A stretch of DNA of 59,953 bases from Planctomycetes bacterium ADurb.Bin069 (GTDB lineage: Bacteria > Planctomycetota > UBA8108 > UBA8890 > UBA8898). Both the position numbers and the translations under genes were made by a program. Positions 8,035 to 16,346 of this stretch are shown here, piece by piece. Every line of letters begins with the position of its first letter. Positions within the stretch are counted from its first letter, which is position 1. Location: NCBI GenBank assembly GCA_002070955.1, contig MWEK01000026.1:1-59953 (forward strand). The letters are read 5' to 3'. A model generated the notes under the pieces. It saw only the letters and a program-made list of their open reading frames with translations. It did not search any database and was not told the origin of the DNA.

Positions 8035-8235
8035 TCAGGAGAAGCCGGAACCGGTGGGCGCGGCGCAGCCCGAAGACCCGGCGCCGGTCTTGCCGGCGAC
8101 GCCGGTGCGGCTGATCTGTTTGGCCACATCGGCGTTTTTGCACTTGGGACAAACGACCTGGCTTTCCTGGGCGCCCAAGACCAACTCTTCGAAGCAGTGG
8201 CCGCAGGCGTTGCATTTATACTCGAAAATCGGCAT
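8035..8235 (-). CDS. FmdB-family zinc-ribbon protein
   Basis: 66 residues beginning MPIFEYKCNACGHCFEEL, with a second zinc knuckle 'VVCPKCKNADVAKQI' and a Gly/Ser-rich tail 'GSSGCAAPTGSGFS'. This is the standard FmdB-family layout: two CxxC pairs at residues 8-11 and about 29-32, then a flexible tail with one extra Cys. AGGAGG lies six bases before the ATG. FmdB proteins are small and their role is poorly defined (putative regulators). The neighbour downstream is a selenocysteine peroxiredoxin, which could hint at a redox context, but the terminator between them argues against a strict operon. Confidence 0.88.
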   Translation of the reverse strand: MPIFEYKCNACGHCFEELVLGAQESQVVCPKCKNADVAKQISRTGVAGKTGAGSSGCAAPTGSGFS

Positions 8236-8294
8236 TGGAGCCTCCTGTTTTCACCGACCGCGGCGGCCCGCTCAAACCGCCGGGCGCCCTAGGA

Positions 8295-8323
8295 AGCATG
8301 ACGCGCTTTGGGGCCGGTGTCAA
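8295..8323 (-). promoter_or_regulatory. Promoter of the FmdB-type gene
   Basis: Minus strand: a perfect TTGACA (8323-8318), a 17-base spacer, and a weak -10 CATGCT (8300-8295). The start codon is 60 bases further on. Confidence 0.5.
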
Positions 8324-8353
8324 GGAAGGCGGCGGCGCCGCCGCTCCCGCGTC

Positions 8354-8382
8354 TTTACACGGCGCCGGTCTCAATGTAACCT
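8354..8382 (+). promoter_or_regulatory. Promoter of the sulfatase gene
   Basis: TTTACA (8354-8359), a 17-base spacer and TAACCT (8377-8382), 32 bases before the sulfatase ATG. The -35 matches five of six consensus bases and the -10 three of six. Confidence 0.45.
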
Positions 8383-8414
8383 GAAAATCGAGGTTTCAGC
8401 GGGAGACGAAAAAG

Positions 8415-10022
8415 ATGCGGCGAAGACTTGTTTGCGCCTGCGTGCCGGCGCTTTTGCTTGCGTGCGGCGGCGTCCGCGCCGCCTCCAGACCCAACATCGT
8501 CCTCATTGTCGCCGACGACATGGGGTATTCGGACCTGGGGTGCTACGGCGGCGAGATCGCGACGCCGGAGCTGGACGGCCTCGCCCGGAACGGCCTGCGC
8601 TTCACCCAGTTCTACAACACCGCGCGATGCTGGCCCACGCGCGCCGCGCTGATGCTCGGCTACTATCCGCAGCAGGTCGCCATGGACCCGCCTGGAAGGC
8701 CCGGACCCGAGTGGGCTCAGGCCCTGCCGAAGTTCCTGAAACCGCTCGGCTACCGCGCGTACCACTCGGGCAAGTGGCACGTCCACGTCGTGCCGCGCAC
8801 CTGCGCCGACGGCGGCTTCGATCGCTCCTACCGCCTGGAGGACTACGACCGCAACTTCAACCCGGCACAGTTGATCGAGGATGACAAGCCCGCTCCGCCC
8901 GTCGCGCCGGGCGGCGGCTACTACACCGCGACGGCCTTCGCCGACCACGCGATCCGCTGCCTGAAGGAGCATGCCGAGACCTGTGCCGGGCAGCCCTTCT
9001 TCACGTATCTCGCCTTCACGACGCCGCATTTCCCCCTGCAAGCCCCGCCCGACGACATCGCGCGTTACCGCGACACGTACCTTGCGGGCTGGGACGCGGT
9101 GCGCGCCGAGCGCCACCGCCGCCAACTGGAGCTCGGAATCGTGCGCTGCGCCCTGTCGCCCCTCGAGCCGCGCATCCGCGCCCCGGGGAACTTCGCGGAC
9201 GTCGCGCTCCGGCTGGGTCCCGGCGAGATCGCGCATGCGCGTCCGTGGGCCGAGCTCACGCCGGAGCAGCAGCGCTTTCAAGCGTCGAAAATGGCGATTC
9301 ACGCCGCCATGGTGGATCGCATCGACCGCGAGATCGGCCGCGTGCTCGCCCAGGTCCGGGCCATGGGCGCTTGGGACAACACCGTCGTCCTCTTCCTCTC
9401 CGACAACGGCGCCAGCGCGGAGATCCTGATCCGCGGCGATGGCCATTCGCCCTCCGCCGCGCCCGGATCCGCGGGCTCGTTCCTATGCCTGGGACCGGGC
9501 TGGTCCACGGCCTCGAACACGCCCTTCCGCAGACACAAGATCTGGGTGCACGAGGGCGGCATCAGCACGCCGCTCATCGTCCACTGGCCCCGCGGCATCG
9601 CGGCGCGCGGCGAGCTGCGCCGCGACATCGGGCATGTCATCGACATCCTGCCGACGATCTACGAGCTCGCGGCGGGCGCGGCGCCGGCGCCGCGGGAGGG
9701 CGCGCCGCCGTTCCCCGGCCGGAGCCTCATGCCGGCCTTCGCGCGCGACGGCGCCGTCGCGCGGGACGTCCTCTTCTTCCACCACTCGGGCAATCGCGCC
9801 CTGCGCGCGGGGGACTGGAAAATCGTCTCCGCCGGGATCGACGGCAACCGCTGGTCGCTCTACAACCTCGCCGAGGATCGCGCCGAGGGGAGGGATCTCG
9901 CCTCCGAGAAGCCCGCGCTCGTCAGCGAGCTTGCGGAGACGTGGCGGCGCCTCGAGCACGAATTCCGCCGCCAAGCGGAGAAACCGGTTGAAAAGGAAGC
10001 CCGGAAAAACGAAACTCGATAG
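8415..10022 (+). CDS. Exported Cys-type sulfatase (formylglycine-dependent, S1 family)
   Basis: 535 residues; GGGAG lies about nine bases before the ATG. The N-terminus (residues 1-24) is a signal; 'PALLLACGG' could be a lipobox, which would make this a lipoprotein. 'RPNIVLIVADDMGYSDLG' (about 25-42) supplies the metal-binding Asp pair. 'CWPTRAALMLGYYP' begins at C72, the C-x-P-x-R signature in which Cys becomes formylglycine. 'SGKWH' and 'FLSDNGAS' are further active-site segments. The protein should hydrolyse sulfate esters, probably on polysaccharide, but the S1 subfamily and substrate cannot be read. It needs a formylglycine-generating enzyme that is not in this window. It opens the run of exported enzymes that extends to 25.5 kb. 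Confidence 0.92.
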   Translation: MRRRLVCACVPALLLACGGVRAASRPNIVLIVADDMGYSDLGCYGGEIATPELDGLARNGLRFTQFYNTARCWPTRAALMLGYYPQQVAMDPPGRPGPEWAQALPKFLKPLGYRAYHSGKWHVHVVPRTCADGGFDRSYRLEDYDRNFNPAQLIEDDKPAPPVAPGGGYYTATAFADHAIRCLKEHAETCAGQPFFTYLAFTTPHFPLQAPPDDIARYRDTYLAGWDAVRAERHRRQLELGIVRCALSPLEPRIRAPGNFADVALRLGPGEIAHARPWAELTPEQQRFQASKMAIHAAMVDRIDREIGRVLAQVRAMGAWDNTVVLFLSDNGASAEILIRGDGHSPSAAPGSAGSFLCLGPGWSTASNTPFRRHKIWVHEGGISTPLIVHWPRGIAARGELRRDIGHVIDILPTIYELAAGAAPAPREGAPPFPGRSLMPAFARDGAVARDVLFFHHSGNRALRAGDWKIVSAGIDGNRWSLYNLAEDRAEGRDLASEKPALVSELAETWRRLEHEFRRQAEKPVEKEARKNETR

Positions 10023-10115
10023 CCCCGCGCGACGGCGATTTTCGGCGTTGACGGCGACGGGCTCTCCGGCGGCCGTCGTCCGCGCGGCGCGGCCTTTCGA
10101 TCCGAGACCGAACCC

Positions 10116-10544
10116 ATGCAGAAAAAAATGTCGCCGTTAAGCGGGCGCGCGAGCGGTTGCGCGCCCCTTCGAACCTTCTCCGCCGCGCTTCTGATCCTTT
10201 CGCAGAGCGGGTGCCTGGCCGTCCTCGTCGGCGGCGCCGTGGCCGCGGGAGCCACGGGGTACGCCTACGTGAAAGGCGAAAGCACCGCCACGCTGGCGGC
10301 GCCCATGGAGCCCTCGTGGAACGCGGCGCTGGCGGCTCTGGAGGATCTCCGCCTCGCGGTGATCTCGAAGTCGGGCGACGCCCTCACGGGCGCCATCACG
10401 GCGCGGAACGCCGAGGACACGCGCATCGCCATCTCCCTGCGCCGGGTCTCGGACAACACGACGAGGATCGGCGTCCGCGTGGGCACCTTCGGCGACGAAT
10501 CCCAGTCCCGCGCCATCCTGGACAAGATCGCCGCGCGCCTGTAA
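10116..10544 (+). CDS. DUF3568-family exported protein (probable lipoprotein)
   Basis: 142 residues. A basic start and hydrophobic stretch lead to 'SQSGCLAVLVGGAVAAGATG', a Cys after Gly followed by a glycine-rich segment, as in DUF3568 proteins. The lipobox is imperfect (Gln at -3). After 'YVKGE' come 'MEPSWNAALAALEDL', 'SGDALTGAITARNAEDTRI' and the terminal 'RVGTFGDESQSRAILDKI', all typical of this family. Its function is unknown. It lies 93 bases after the sulfatase on the same strand and may share its transcript. A hairpin lies 30 bases after the stop. Confidence 0.85.
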   Translation: MQKKMSPLSGRASGCAPLRTFSAALLILSQSGCLAVLVGGAVAAGATGYAYVKGESTATLAAPMEPSWNAALAALEDLRLAVISKSGDALTGAITARNAEDTRIAISLRRVSDNTTRIGVRVGTFGDESQSRAILDKIAARL

Positions 10545-10566
10545 CCCCCGCGCCGCCCGGGCGGCG

Positions 10567-10606
10567 AAAAATATCCGGGACGGTCCGGCAAGCGGGCCAT
10601 CCCGGA
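10567..10606 (-). terminator. Hairpin terminator between convergent genes
   Basis: A 14-base-pair stem with one C-A mismatch and one G-U pair (10574-10587 with 10593-10606) closes a 5-base loop. Read on the minus strand it is followed by TATTTTT (10573-10567), so it best serves minus-strand transcripts from the amidohydrolase gene. It could also stop the DUF3568 transcript coming from the other side. Confidence 0.6.
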
Positions 10607-10922
10607 CAGAAAAGAGTGGCTTTCCGAGCAGCTCCGCCCCGCGGACGACGCCGAGGGGGAGCCTATCCCTTAAACGCAAGCACGCCGCTCCCGTCCACAG
10701 CCGCGGGGCGGTCTTTCCCCCTGCCCCGCGGGAACGGACGGGCCCCGCGCGGCCCGCCCGCGGGCGTCCCGCCACCGGCGTCCGGGCCGAGACGTCCCCT
10801 TTGCCCGGCTCTTTCACGGCTTGCGCCGATCTCACGCTGCTACGGCGCCCACGGCGGCGCCCCGGCTGTCTGCCCGGGCGATTCCCCGCTTCCGGCCCCG
10901 CGCGGACGGCGCGCGCGCCGCT
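10607..10922. other. Non-coding gap between convergent transcription units
   Basis: About 316 bases of very G+C-rich sequence between the terminator hairpin and the stop codon of the amidohydrolase gene. I see no gene with a plausible start, no RNA gene and no clear repeat. Open frames here are extensions of shadow ORFs. Confidence 0.5.
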
Positions 10923-12713
10923 TCAGTCGGCGAACTCCAGCACCCCGAACTTCTCGGCCACGTGGGCCGTGCCCTGGAGGGTAGGGTTCCATGCCAGGAA
11001 GGCGCCGTGCGCCCGGTCGTTGCGAAAGAGGTTCAGACGCCAGCGCGTGCCCGCCGCGGGCGCGGCCGAACTCAAGGCCTCCAGCGGAATGCGCAGCTCG
11101 CAGGTCCAGACCTTGGCGGCGGCATCGACTTTCACCGCCGATTGAAAGCCGCTCTGCCAGGCGAAATCCCGCTCGGGAAAGCCCAGGATCACCAGGTCGA
11201 GGCGCTCGTTCGTGGGCGCCACAATGAACTCCGCGTAGCGCCGAATATTCTCCGCATCCGCGCCGATGAACGCCTCCACGACATCGCGATCCCAAAGGCT
11301 GACCCCCGCCTTCCCGAGGTCGAAGCGCTCGCCGTTCCGGAGCGGCGGCTCGAAGACCGTCAGCTCCGTGTAGGGGCACTCGTACCCGAGATAGAGGTAG
11401 CGCTCCGACCAGAGCGCGCGCACCGCGGTGGAAAGCTCGGGACGCGCCGCGCCTTCGCGCAGCGTGTATTCCACCCGCGCGGGGATCGCGGCGGCCCAGG
11501 CCGGAGCGTCCAGCGCGCCGCCCAACTCGAAATCCGCCCCGATCTTGCGGGCCCGCACCACCGGCGGAGGCAGCACGCGGGCAAGCAGCCTGCGCGCGTT
11601 GTCGAAGTAGACCTTGCGCAGCACGTCCGCCGGAAGACCGATGGAACTGATCGTCCAATCGCCTTGGATGGGCGTCATGTGTTCCCAGTCCTTGTCGAGG
11701 GTCTCCAGCCAACGCCATTCCTTGGCGAAGAACGTCTCCGCGTCCGCGTCCGTCGGAGGCGGCTCGTTGCCGCTGGATCCCAGAATCAGCCGCTTGTAGA
11801 CCATGAAGTCCGTGCCGAAAAGGATGCGGTCTTGATGCTTGATGAAAAGGCGTTTGACCGCCTCCGGGTCGTGCCGGCCGATTTCCGGAATGCGCGCCGC
11901 CAGGTCCGCCATCATGTTCGGGTAGCGGCTCAGCGATGCATCGACCCAATCCAACTCCTCGGCGTTGTTGGCGAAGTGGACGCAGACGAAGGTGGTCTTC
12001 GGGTGCCGCGCGATGACGCGGTTGAGCGCCTCCAGCAGGTCCTTCCACGGCGGATACTTGGCCGGGTCGCCAAACCACCAACTGGGGTGATCCTTCAGCT
12101 CCTTCCAGCGCTCGTTGGTGTCGTTGTACGGCAGCCAGAACGCCTTCGGGTCGGCGACGTGAATCGAGACGGGCATCCCGAGCTCTCCGCAGCGCCGCCA
12201 CACGCCGTCCAGCCTGGGATCGTCGACCTTGAAGAGCGCGCCCGACTTGTCCCGCAGGTAGAGCCCCAAGCGCTTGTATTCCTTCAGGCCCGCCGCGCCG
12301 AGCCGGAAGCCTTCGTCGATCTGCCGCGCGGCGCGCTCGGCGAAGTCGGGCTCGTCCCAGGCGCTGTAGTCCAAGTGCATGTAATGAACGAACCGGTCGG
12401 GGTACAGCGAGTCGGCCAGCTTCTTGTTGCGCTCGAACGCCGACGGGGCGCCGTCCTTCCCCGGCGTCACGGTGCCCCCGTCCAGGTTGACGACAAGACC
12501 AACGCCGACGGCGTCCATGATCTTGACATCGCGCCCGAGGAATTCGGCCGTATAGCCGACGTGTTGGTGAAGATCGACAATGCGGCGCTCGGTGCGCCAC
12601 CGGGCCGCTTGGCGGCGCACGGCCTCGACTTCGCCGTCCGCGGCGATTGCCAGCGCGCCGCCGAGCCAAAAAACGCACAACAAGGCGACCGGAGCGTAAG
12701 CTTTCACGGCCAT
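10923..12713 (-). CDS. Exported amidohydrolase fused to a CBM9-like carbohydrate-binding module
   Basis: 596 residues; AAGGAGG is four bases before the ATG. After a signal peptide (about 1-24) comes an Amidohydro_2-type TIM barrel (about 40-385) with 'RIVDLHQHVG' (the HxH metal motif), 'GMPVSIHVAD', 'KTTFVCVHFANN' and the late 'DRILFGTDFMVY' Asp. Residues about 395-594 form a beta-sandwich like CBM9 and related sugar-binding modules: 'DFELGGALDAPAWAAA', 'LWSERYLYLGYECPY', 'DLGKAGVSLWDRDVVEAFI'. The barrel family cleaves C-C, C-O or C-N bonds of small carboxylates and lactones; the actual substrate is unknown. A signal peptide plus a sugar module suggests work on carbohydrate outside the cytoplasm. 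Confidence 0.82.
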   Translation of the reverse strand: MAVKAYAPVALLCVFWLGGALAIAADGEVEAVRRQAARWRTERRIVDLHQHVGYTAEFLGRDVKIMDAVGVGLVVNLDGGTVTPGKDGAPSAFERNKKLADSLYPDRFVHYMHLDYSAWDEPDFAERAARQIDEGFRLGAAGLKEYKRLGLYLRDKSGALFKVDDPRLDGVWRRCGELGMPVSIHVADPKAFWLPYNDTNERWKELKDHPSWWFGDPAKYPPWKDLLEALNRVIARHPKTTFVCVHFANNAEELDWVDASLSRYPNMMADLAARIPEIGRHDPEAVKRLFIKHQDRILFGTDFMVYKRLILGSSGNEPPPTDADAETFFAKEWRWLETLDKDWEHMTPIQGDWTISSIGLPADVLRKVYFDNARRLLARVLPPPVVRARKIGADFELGGALDAPAWAAAIPARVEYTLREGAARPELSTAVRALWSERYLYLGYECPYTELTVFEPPLRNGERFDLGKAGVSLWDRDVVEAFIGADAENIRRYAEFIVAPTNERLDLVILGFPERDFAWQSGFQSAVKVDAAAKVWTCELRIPLEALSSAAPAAGTRWRLNLFRNDRAHGAFLAWNPTLQGTAHVAEKFGVLEFAD

Positions 12714-12863
12714 GGGGCCTCCTTCCTCAAGGAAATAACTCGGGACTCGCCGTCCGCGCGGGCTGTTTCCACGAAGACCGCCGGCGGAGCCGGCGACAAA
12801 TCCGGACCGGGGTTTCGCGCTGAAACACCGCGGGGATCCTCGATCGCGTCTTCATCATCCGTC

Positions 12864-12892
12864 ATTGTAGGCGCGCGCCCCGTCGCGATCAA
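12864..12892 (-). promoter_or_regulatory. Promoter of the amidohydrolase gene
   Basis: Minus strand: TTGATC (12892-12887), a 17-base spacer, and TACAAT (12869-12864), five of six matches in the -10. A 5' leader of about 145 bases precedes the start codon; I see no clear structure in it. Confidence 0.6.
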
Positions 12893-12911
12893 CCGGACGC
12901 CGCGGCGGCTT

Positions 12912-13931
12912 TCACCCCCCTGAACCGCCCGGGGCTAAGCCGAGTTCCTCAGGCGTCTTGGGCGTGATGCCGAAGACGAAACGCTGGCCGTCGTAAAAGC
13001 GCTCGCGCAGCTCGAAGTTCTCGAAGGCGATGCCGCCCGGGATGGGGCGGCGCGACATCCAGTACGTGTAGCGGCCGTTGACCGCGGCGTGGAGGTCGGC
13101 GCGCCAGGCGCCCGCCGGCTTCTTCCAGTACTGCGTCACCGGGAACCCCGCGTAACGCCAGTGCGCCGGGGTCGGAACCACCGCCGCCGGATCGGCCTCG
13201 TCCGTGGTGATGGCGGCGAGCACGCCGCCGTCCGGCATGCGCGCCAGGCAATCGAGCCCGAAAATCCTGTGCGGCGCGAACCCGGCCTCCTTGTACTCGG
13301 GGTAGAGTTTGAGACTGCTCGCCGTCTCGCCCTTCAGCCACAGCAGCCGCGCGCGGGCCTTGTTGCCCATGGTCGCCGTCAGGATGCAGTAATCGAGGGC
13401 CGCGCTGTCCGGCTCGGCGCGGATCGCGAGTTCGAGCTCATCGGGCGCATCGCTTCTCTGCGTCGCCGTGAGGGTCACGTGCGCGCCGTTTCGGAATTTC
13501 TCGACCCGCACCCGCACCGTCAGGCTCTCCACGCCGTTCGCCTCCCGCGTCAGGCGCCCCTGAGGCGCTTCGGCGGCCTTGTCCGCGCCGGGATCCTCGG
13601 CCCAGAGGCGCAAGCCGGGGACATCATCGAGCCCGCTAGTCTCCAACTCGCTGAACCCGCGCGCGCCCTTCACCACGGGCTCGACGGCAATGAAGTTGAT
13701 CAGGTCGCAGCGGCCCTTGGGAAGCGTCGGGTACCGTAGACGAAGGAGCCCGCGCGGTCCGCCGGCGGGCCGCTTGCCCGCAGGAAGCCCCCAGACCAGG
13801 CCGCCGCGAATCCCCCATGAGGGGCCGCCCGTATCCGTGGACGCACGAATCCAATCGGTCGCGCTCCACACCGGAGTTCCCGCCAAGAGGAAGCCCAGCG
13901 CCGCCGCGCCGCCGCATGCCGTCACCCGCAT
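12912..13931 (-). CDS. Exported protein of unknown function
   Basis: 339 residues with a signal peptide (residues 1-23, ending VWSA). I do not recognise a named domain. The mature protein has 'TDWIRASTDTGGPSWGIRGGLVWGL', given here only as the segment at residues 25-49, then 'LLRLRYPTLPKG' and 'LINFIAVEPVVKG', and is rich in beta-type segments with many Trp and Tyr, suggesting a beta-sandwich that binds carbohydrate. The C-terminal third has 'WKKPAGAWRADLHAAVNGRY' and 'FRVFGITP'-like ends. It lies between an amidohydrolase and a glycoside-hydrolase-like gene on the same strand, each with its own promoter, so a role in glycan use is a reasonable guess only. Confidence 0.7.
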   Translation of the reverse strand: MRVTACGGAAALGFLLAGTPVWSATDWIRASTDTGGPSWGIRGGLVWGLPAGKRPAGGPRGLLRLRYPTLPKGRCDLINFIAVEPVVKGARGFSELETSGLDDVPGLRLWAEDPGADKAAEAPQGRLTREANGVESLTVRVRVEKFRNGAHVTLTATQRSDAPDELELAIRAEPDSAALDYCILTATMGNKARARLLWLKGETASSLKLYPEYKEAGFAPHRIFGLDCLARMPDGGVLAAITTDEADPAAVVPTPAHWRYAGFPVTQYWKKPAGAWRADLHAAVNGRYTYWMSRRPIPGGIAFENFELRERFYDGQRFVFGITPKTPEELGLAPGGSGG

Positions 13932-13971
13932 GGATCACCTCCGCCAAGGCCTGAGATCCCCGCCGTCTGCA

Positions 13972-14000
13972 ACGATAAACACGCTCCGCGGGAATCGCAA
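13972..14000 (-). promoter_or_regulatory. Promoter of the unknown exported protein gene
   Basis: Minus strand: TTGCGA (14000-13995), a 17-base spacer and TATCGT (13977-13972), 41 bases before the start codon. Each box matches four of six consensus bases. Confidence 0.45.
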
Positions 14001-14036
14001 GCCGCCGCCGGGGCGGCAGCGCGTCCCCCGCGTCGG

Positions 14037-16016
14037 CTAGGGTTCGTCGGAGAGGACCGCCACGGAGTACACCTCAAGGCTCGGAACGACGAACCGCGCG
14101 CCGTCGCGGTCCGCGGTCAGCCCGATCGGCGCCGGCCGGTCGGCATCAGGGCTCAGCAGCACGGCCGCGGAGGCGCGGACATTGAGCGCGACTTGGATCT
14201 CCGCCGCTGTTTTCGTCCCATCCGTCTCCTTGAGGTAGGCGTAATTGACGAAATGCACCACCGTGCGCCCGCCGACCTTCCAGCACTGGATGCCCACCTC
14301 CGGCGGCGCATTCGTCGACAGGACGGGGTCCGGCCCCACGAGTCGGCCGAAAGCCGCGCGCATGACCGCATCGCGGCCGTCCAAGTAGGACGCGTAGGAA
14401 GGCAGATCGTGCGGCGCGATGTACCGGCCGTTGACCGCTTCGCAGAATCCGCGATACGGCGCCTCTGCCCAGGGCTGGCCGCCGCAGAGGATGATACGCC
14501 CGCCTTGCTCCTGGAACCGCCGCAAGCGGTCAACCGTCGCGGCGCGCAGCGCTTGGGGACCGGGCACGACCGCCACCCCATACCGCGCCAGCGTCTCGGC
14601 TTCAGGCACCGTTTGGTTCCACCGGCCGTCGCCGTCGAGGATGACGTCGAACTGATAGTGATTGTCGCAGAGCAGCTTGCAGACGGCCTTGTACTCCCGC
14701 TCGAACTCGGCTCCGTAAGCTCTGCCGGCGGACAGGCTGTAAAGAACGGCCACCCTCGCCAGCGATCGCGTCTCCCCGTAGATATCCGGCCGGTCCTGCA
14801 CGAAACGGTAGTAGGGGAGCAGATCCTTGACCGGCAGATCCAGGAACACCTCCTTGCCCCCCTCGAAGCCCGCGAACTCCCGCGGGACCAGATCGAAGAG
14901 GTTGCCCGAGGCGTAGGCCTCGGCCACCCAGATCTTGAACAGCGTCGCGATGCGCGCCGCCCCGAGCAGGGCTCGCGCCGTGTCGTGGCACCCGGGCTGG
15001 ATCACGCAGCGCTTGTCCGCCGCGCGGGCCTTCTTGTGCAGCGCAATGGAGCTGCACGCGGGCGGGTAGCCGTCGAAGGACCCGAAGTACGGGAGCTCGA
15101 CCGACAGGTAGTCCAGGAGGTCTTGGACGGCGAAGGTCATGGGCGGCATGTTGTAGACGTTCGCGGTGATCGTGAAGGGCTTCCCCGCGTGCTCGGCCGC
15201 GAAGGCCCTCGCGGCGGTCAAGAAGCGGCGCTTGCGCGCCACCAGTTCGTCGAAGCGGTCCTGGGCCAGAATCGAGCCCAGGGGTAGCTTCGAGATGGGC
15301 GTCTCGTCGGTGTAACCAAGGCCTCGTAGGCGCTCCCCGTAGTCGAAACGCTCTCGGTTCGCCCCGACGAGGTCCGCGACCTCCGGCGAATCCGCGCGGG
15401 CGGCCAGGCGCTCCCGGTAAAACCGGAGGCAATGTTCGCAGAAGCACAGCGTCCAGCCCTCGCCCATCCACGAATCGAGGATGAAGCCGTCCATGCCTAG
15501 CGTCACGCAGCGCCGCGCGGTGCTCAGGAAAGCCTCCTCCATGGCGGGGCTCAGGCTGCATTTGTAGACCATGTCGTTCATCGCCGGGTGCGTGCGGGGC
15601 TTGCCCTCGAGGGTCAGGACCGCTTCGCCGTCCAGGCCGTGGTGATAGAAGCCGCGCCCGTTGATGCTGCCGATGAACCTCGCGCCGGCGGCGTGCACCA
15701 TCCCGATACGCTTCTCGATCCGCCCGGCCTCGTCCGCGCCGACCTGGTGCGGGTAGACCGCGCCGCCCCAATGGGTGCCGGCGATCCGCAGCGGAGCGAT
15801 TCTTGCCAGCGCCTCCGGCCGGCAAAGTTCCGGCCGCGACATCACGGCATTTGGCGGCGGCCACGGAGCGTCGCCCGGTCGGCTCCCGCCCGGCGCCGCG
15901 CCGACTAGCGACCAAGCCACTCCCGCCGCCAGCACCGGCAGCCCCGCGCGCCGGAAGGTCCGGGGTCTAAGCCCGCCGACGTCCGTCGACTCCGTCTTCA
16001 ATTCCGGGTGGCTCAT
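14037..16016 (-). CDS. Exported glycoside-hydrolase-like TIM-barrel protein (GHL6-type)
   Basis: 659 residues. The N-terminus has an Arg-rich start 'LRPRTFRRAGL' before a hydrophobic stretch, resembling a Tat signal. A TIM barrel follows (about 65-400): 'IGSINGRGFYHHG', 'DGFILDSWMGEGWTLCFCEHC', 'FTITANVYNMPP', 'YLSVELPYFG'. The CxCxxC cluster followed by 'LRFYRERL' is typical of GHL6 and related GH42-like hypothetical hydrolases. A glutaminase-like alpha/beta domain (about 430-560, with 'GVAVVPGPQALRAATVDRL') and a beta-rich end (about 575-655) complete the GH42-like architecture. Probably cleaves sugar linkages; the substrate is unknown. The start site AAGGGCGG is close to the ATG, so the exact start is uncertain. 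Confidence 0.75.
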   Translation of the reverse strand: MSHPELKTESTDVGGLRPRTFRRAGLPVLAAGVAWSLVGAAPGGSRPGDAPWPPPNAVMSRPELCRPEALARIAPLRIAGTHWGGAVYPHQVGADEAGRIEKRIGMVHAAGARFIGSINGRGFYHHGLDGEAVLTLEGKPRTHPAMNDMVYKCSLSPAMEEAFLSTARRCVTLGMDGFILDSWMGEGWTLCFCEHCLRFYRERLAARADSPEVADLVGANRERFDYGERLRGLGYTDETPISKLPLGSILAQDRFDELVARKRRFLTAARAFAAEHAGKPFTITANVYNMPPMTFAVQDLLDYLSVELPYFGSFDGYPPACSSIALHKKARAADKRCVIQPGCHDTARALLGAARIATLFKIWVAEAYASGNLFDLVPREFAGFEGGKEVFLDLPVKDLLPYYRFVQDRPDIYGETRSLARVAVLYSLSAGRAYGAEFEREYKAVCKLLCDNHYQFDVILDGDGRWNQTVPEAETLARYGVAVVPGPQALRAATVDRLRRFQEQGGRIILCGGQPWAEAPYRGFCEAVNGRYIAPHDLPSYASYLDGRDAVMRAAFGRLVGPDPVLSTNAPPEVGIQCWKVGGRTVVHFVNYAYLKETDGTKTAAEIQVALNVRASAAVLLSPDADRPAPIGLTADRDGARFVVPSLEVYSVAVLSDEP

Positions 16017-16346
16017 CCGCCCTTATCCGTCGTCGCGCCGCGCAACGCGGCTTGCGAGGATCGCCGGCGCGCGGCCAAGCCATCGCCGCGCCTGGCTCCG
16101 CCCCACCGCCGACTCGCCGCGAGGCTCGGCCCAAGCCGGCGCCGCGGCGCGTTTGGCTTTCAACGCCGCCTCGAGGAACGACCCGCGCGCCTCCGGGAGG
16201 TCTCGCGCCTGATCGCCGCCCACGATCATAAGCGCGGGCTTCCTAAGCGTCAAACGTCTGTCGCAGGCTCTTTAAACGCCGCTCCGAGCGCGGCGCATAT
16301 GCGCCGCGCCGCCGGCGCGGTACAATCCGCAACTGGAGGACAAGCC
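16017..16346. other. Intergenic region between divergent glycan genes
   Basis: 330 bases between the minus-strand GHL6-type gene and the plus-strand six-hairpin gene. It holds a 22-base palindrome and a -10 box near its right end (annotated separately). A 76-codon minus-strand frame (16253-16023, TTG start) has 'KPALMIVGGDQARDLPEARG', which faintly recalls an alpha/beta-hydrolase strand, but it has no catalytic motif and degenerates into Arg/Ala-rich sequence. I do not call it a gene. Confidence 0.45.
16288..16326 (+). promoter_or_regulatory. 22-base perfect palindrome next to a -10 box
   Basis: GCGCGGCGCAT (16288-16298) is followed directly by its exact reverse complement (16299-16309). Twelve bases later TACAAT (16321-16326) matches five of six -10 bases. 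The palindrome covers the place where a -35 would lie, and no good -35 is visible. This suggests an operator or activator site for the gene starting at 16347. In such G+C-rich sequence chance palindromes are more likely than usual. Confidence 0.45.

Noticed and set aside
12704..12892. A 62-codon minus-strand frame in the leader of the amidohydrolase gene
   Set aside because: It overlaps the -35 box and the start region of the gene and has no recognisable protein features.
10821..12923. A 700-codon plus-strand frame opposite the amidohydrolase gene
   Set aside because: Antisense shadow; the minus-strand protein has a start site, signal peptide, HxH motif and promoter.
16023..16253. A 76-codon minus-strand frame before the GHL6-type gene
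   Set aside because: TTG start, basic low-complexity second half and no complete domain; a faint alpha/beta-hydrolase-like segment is not enough.
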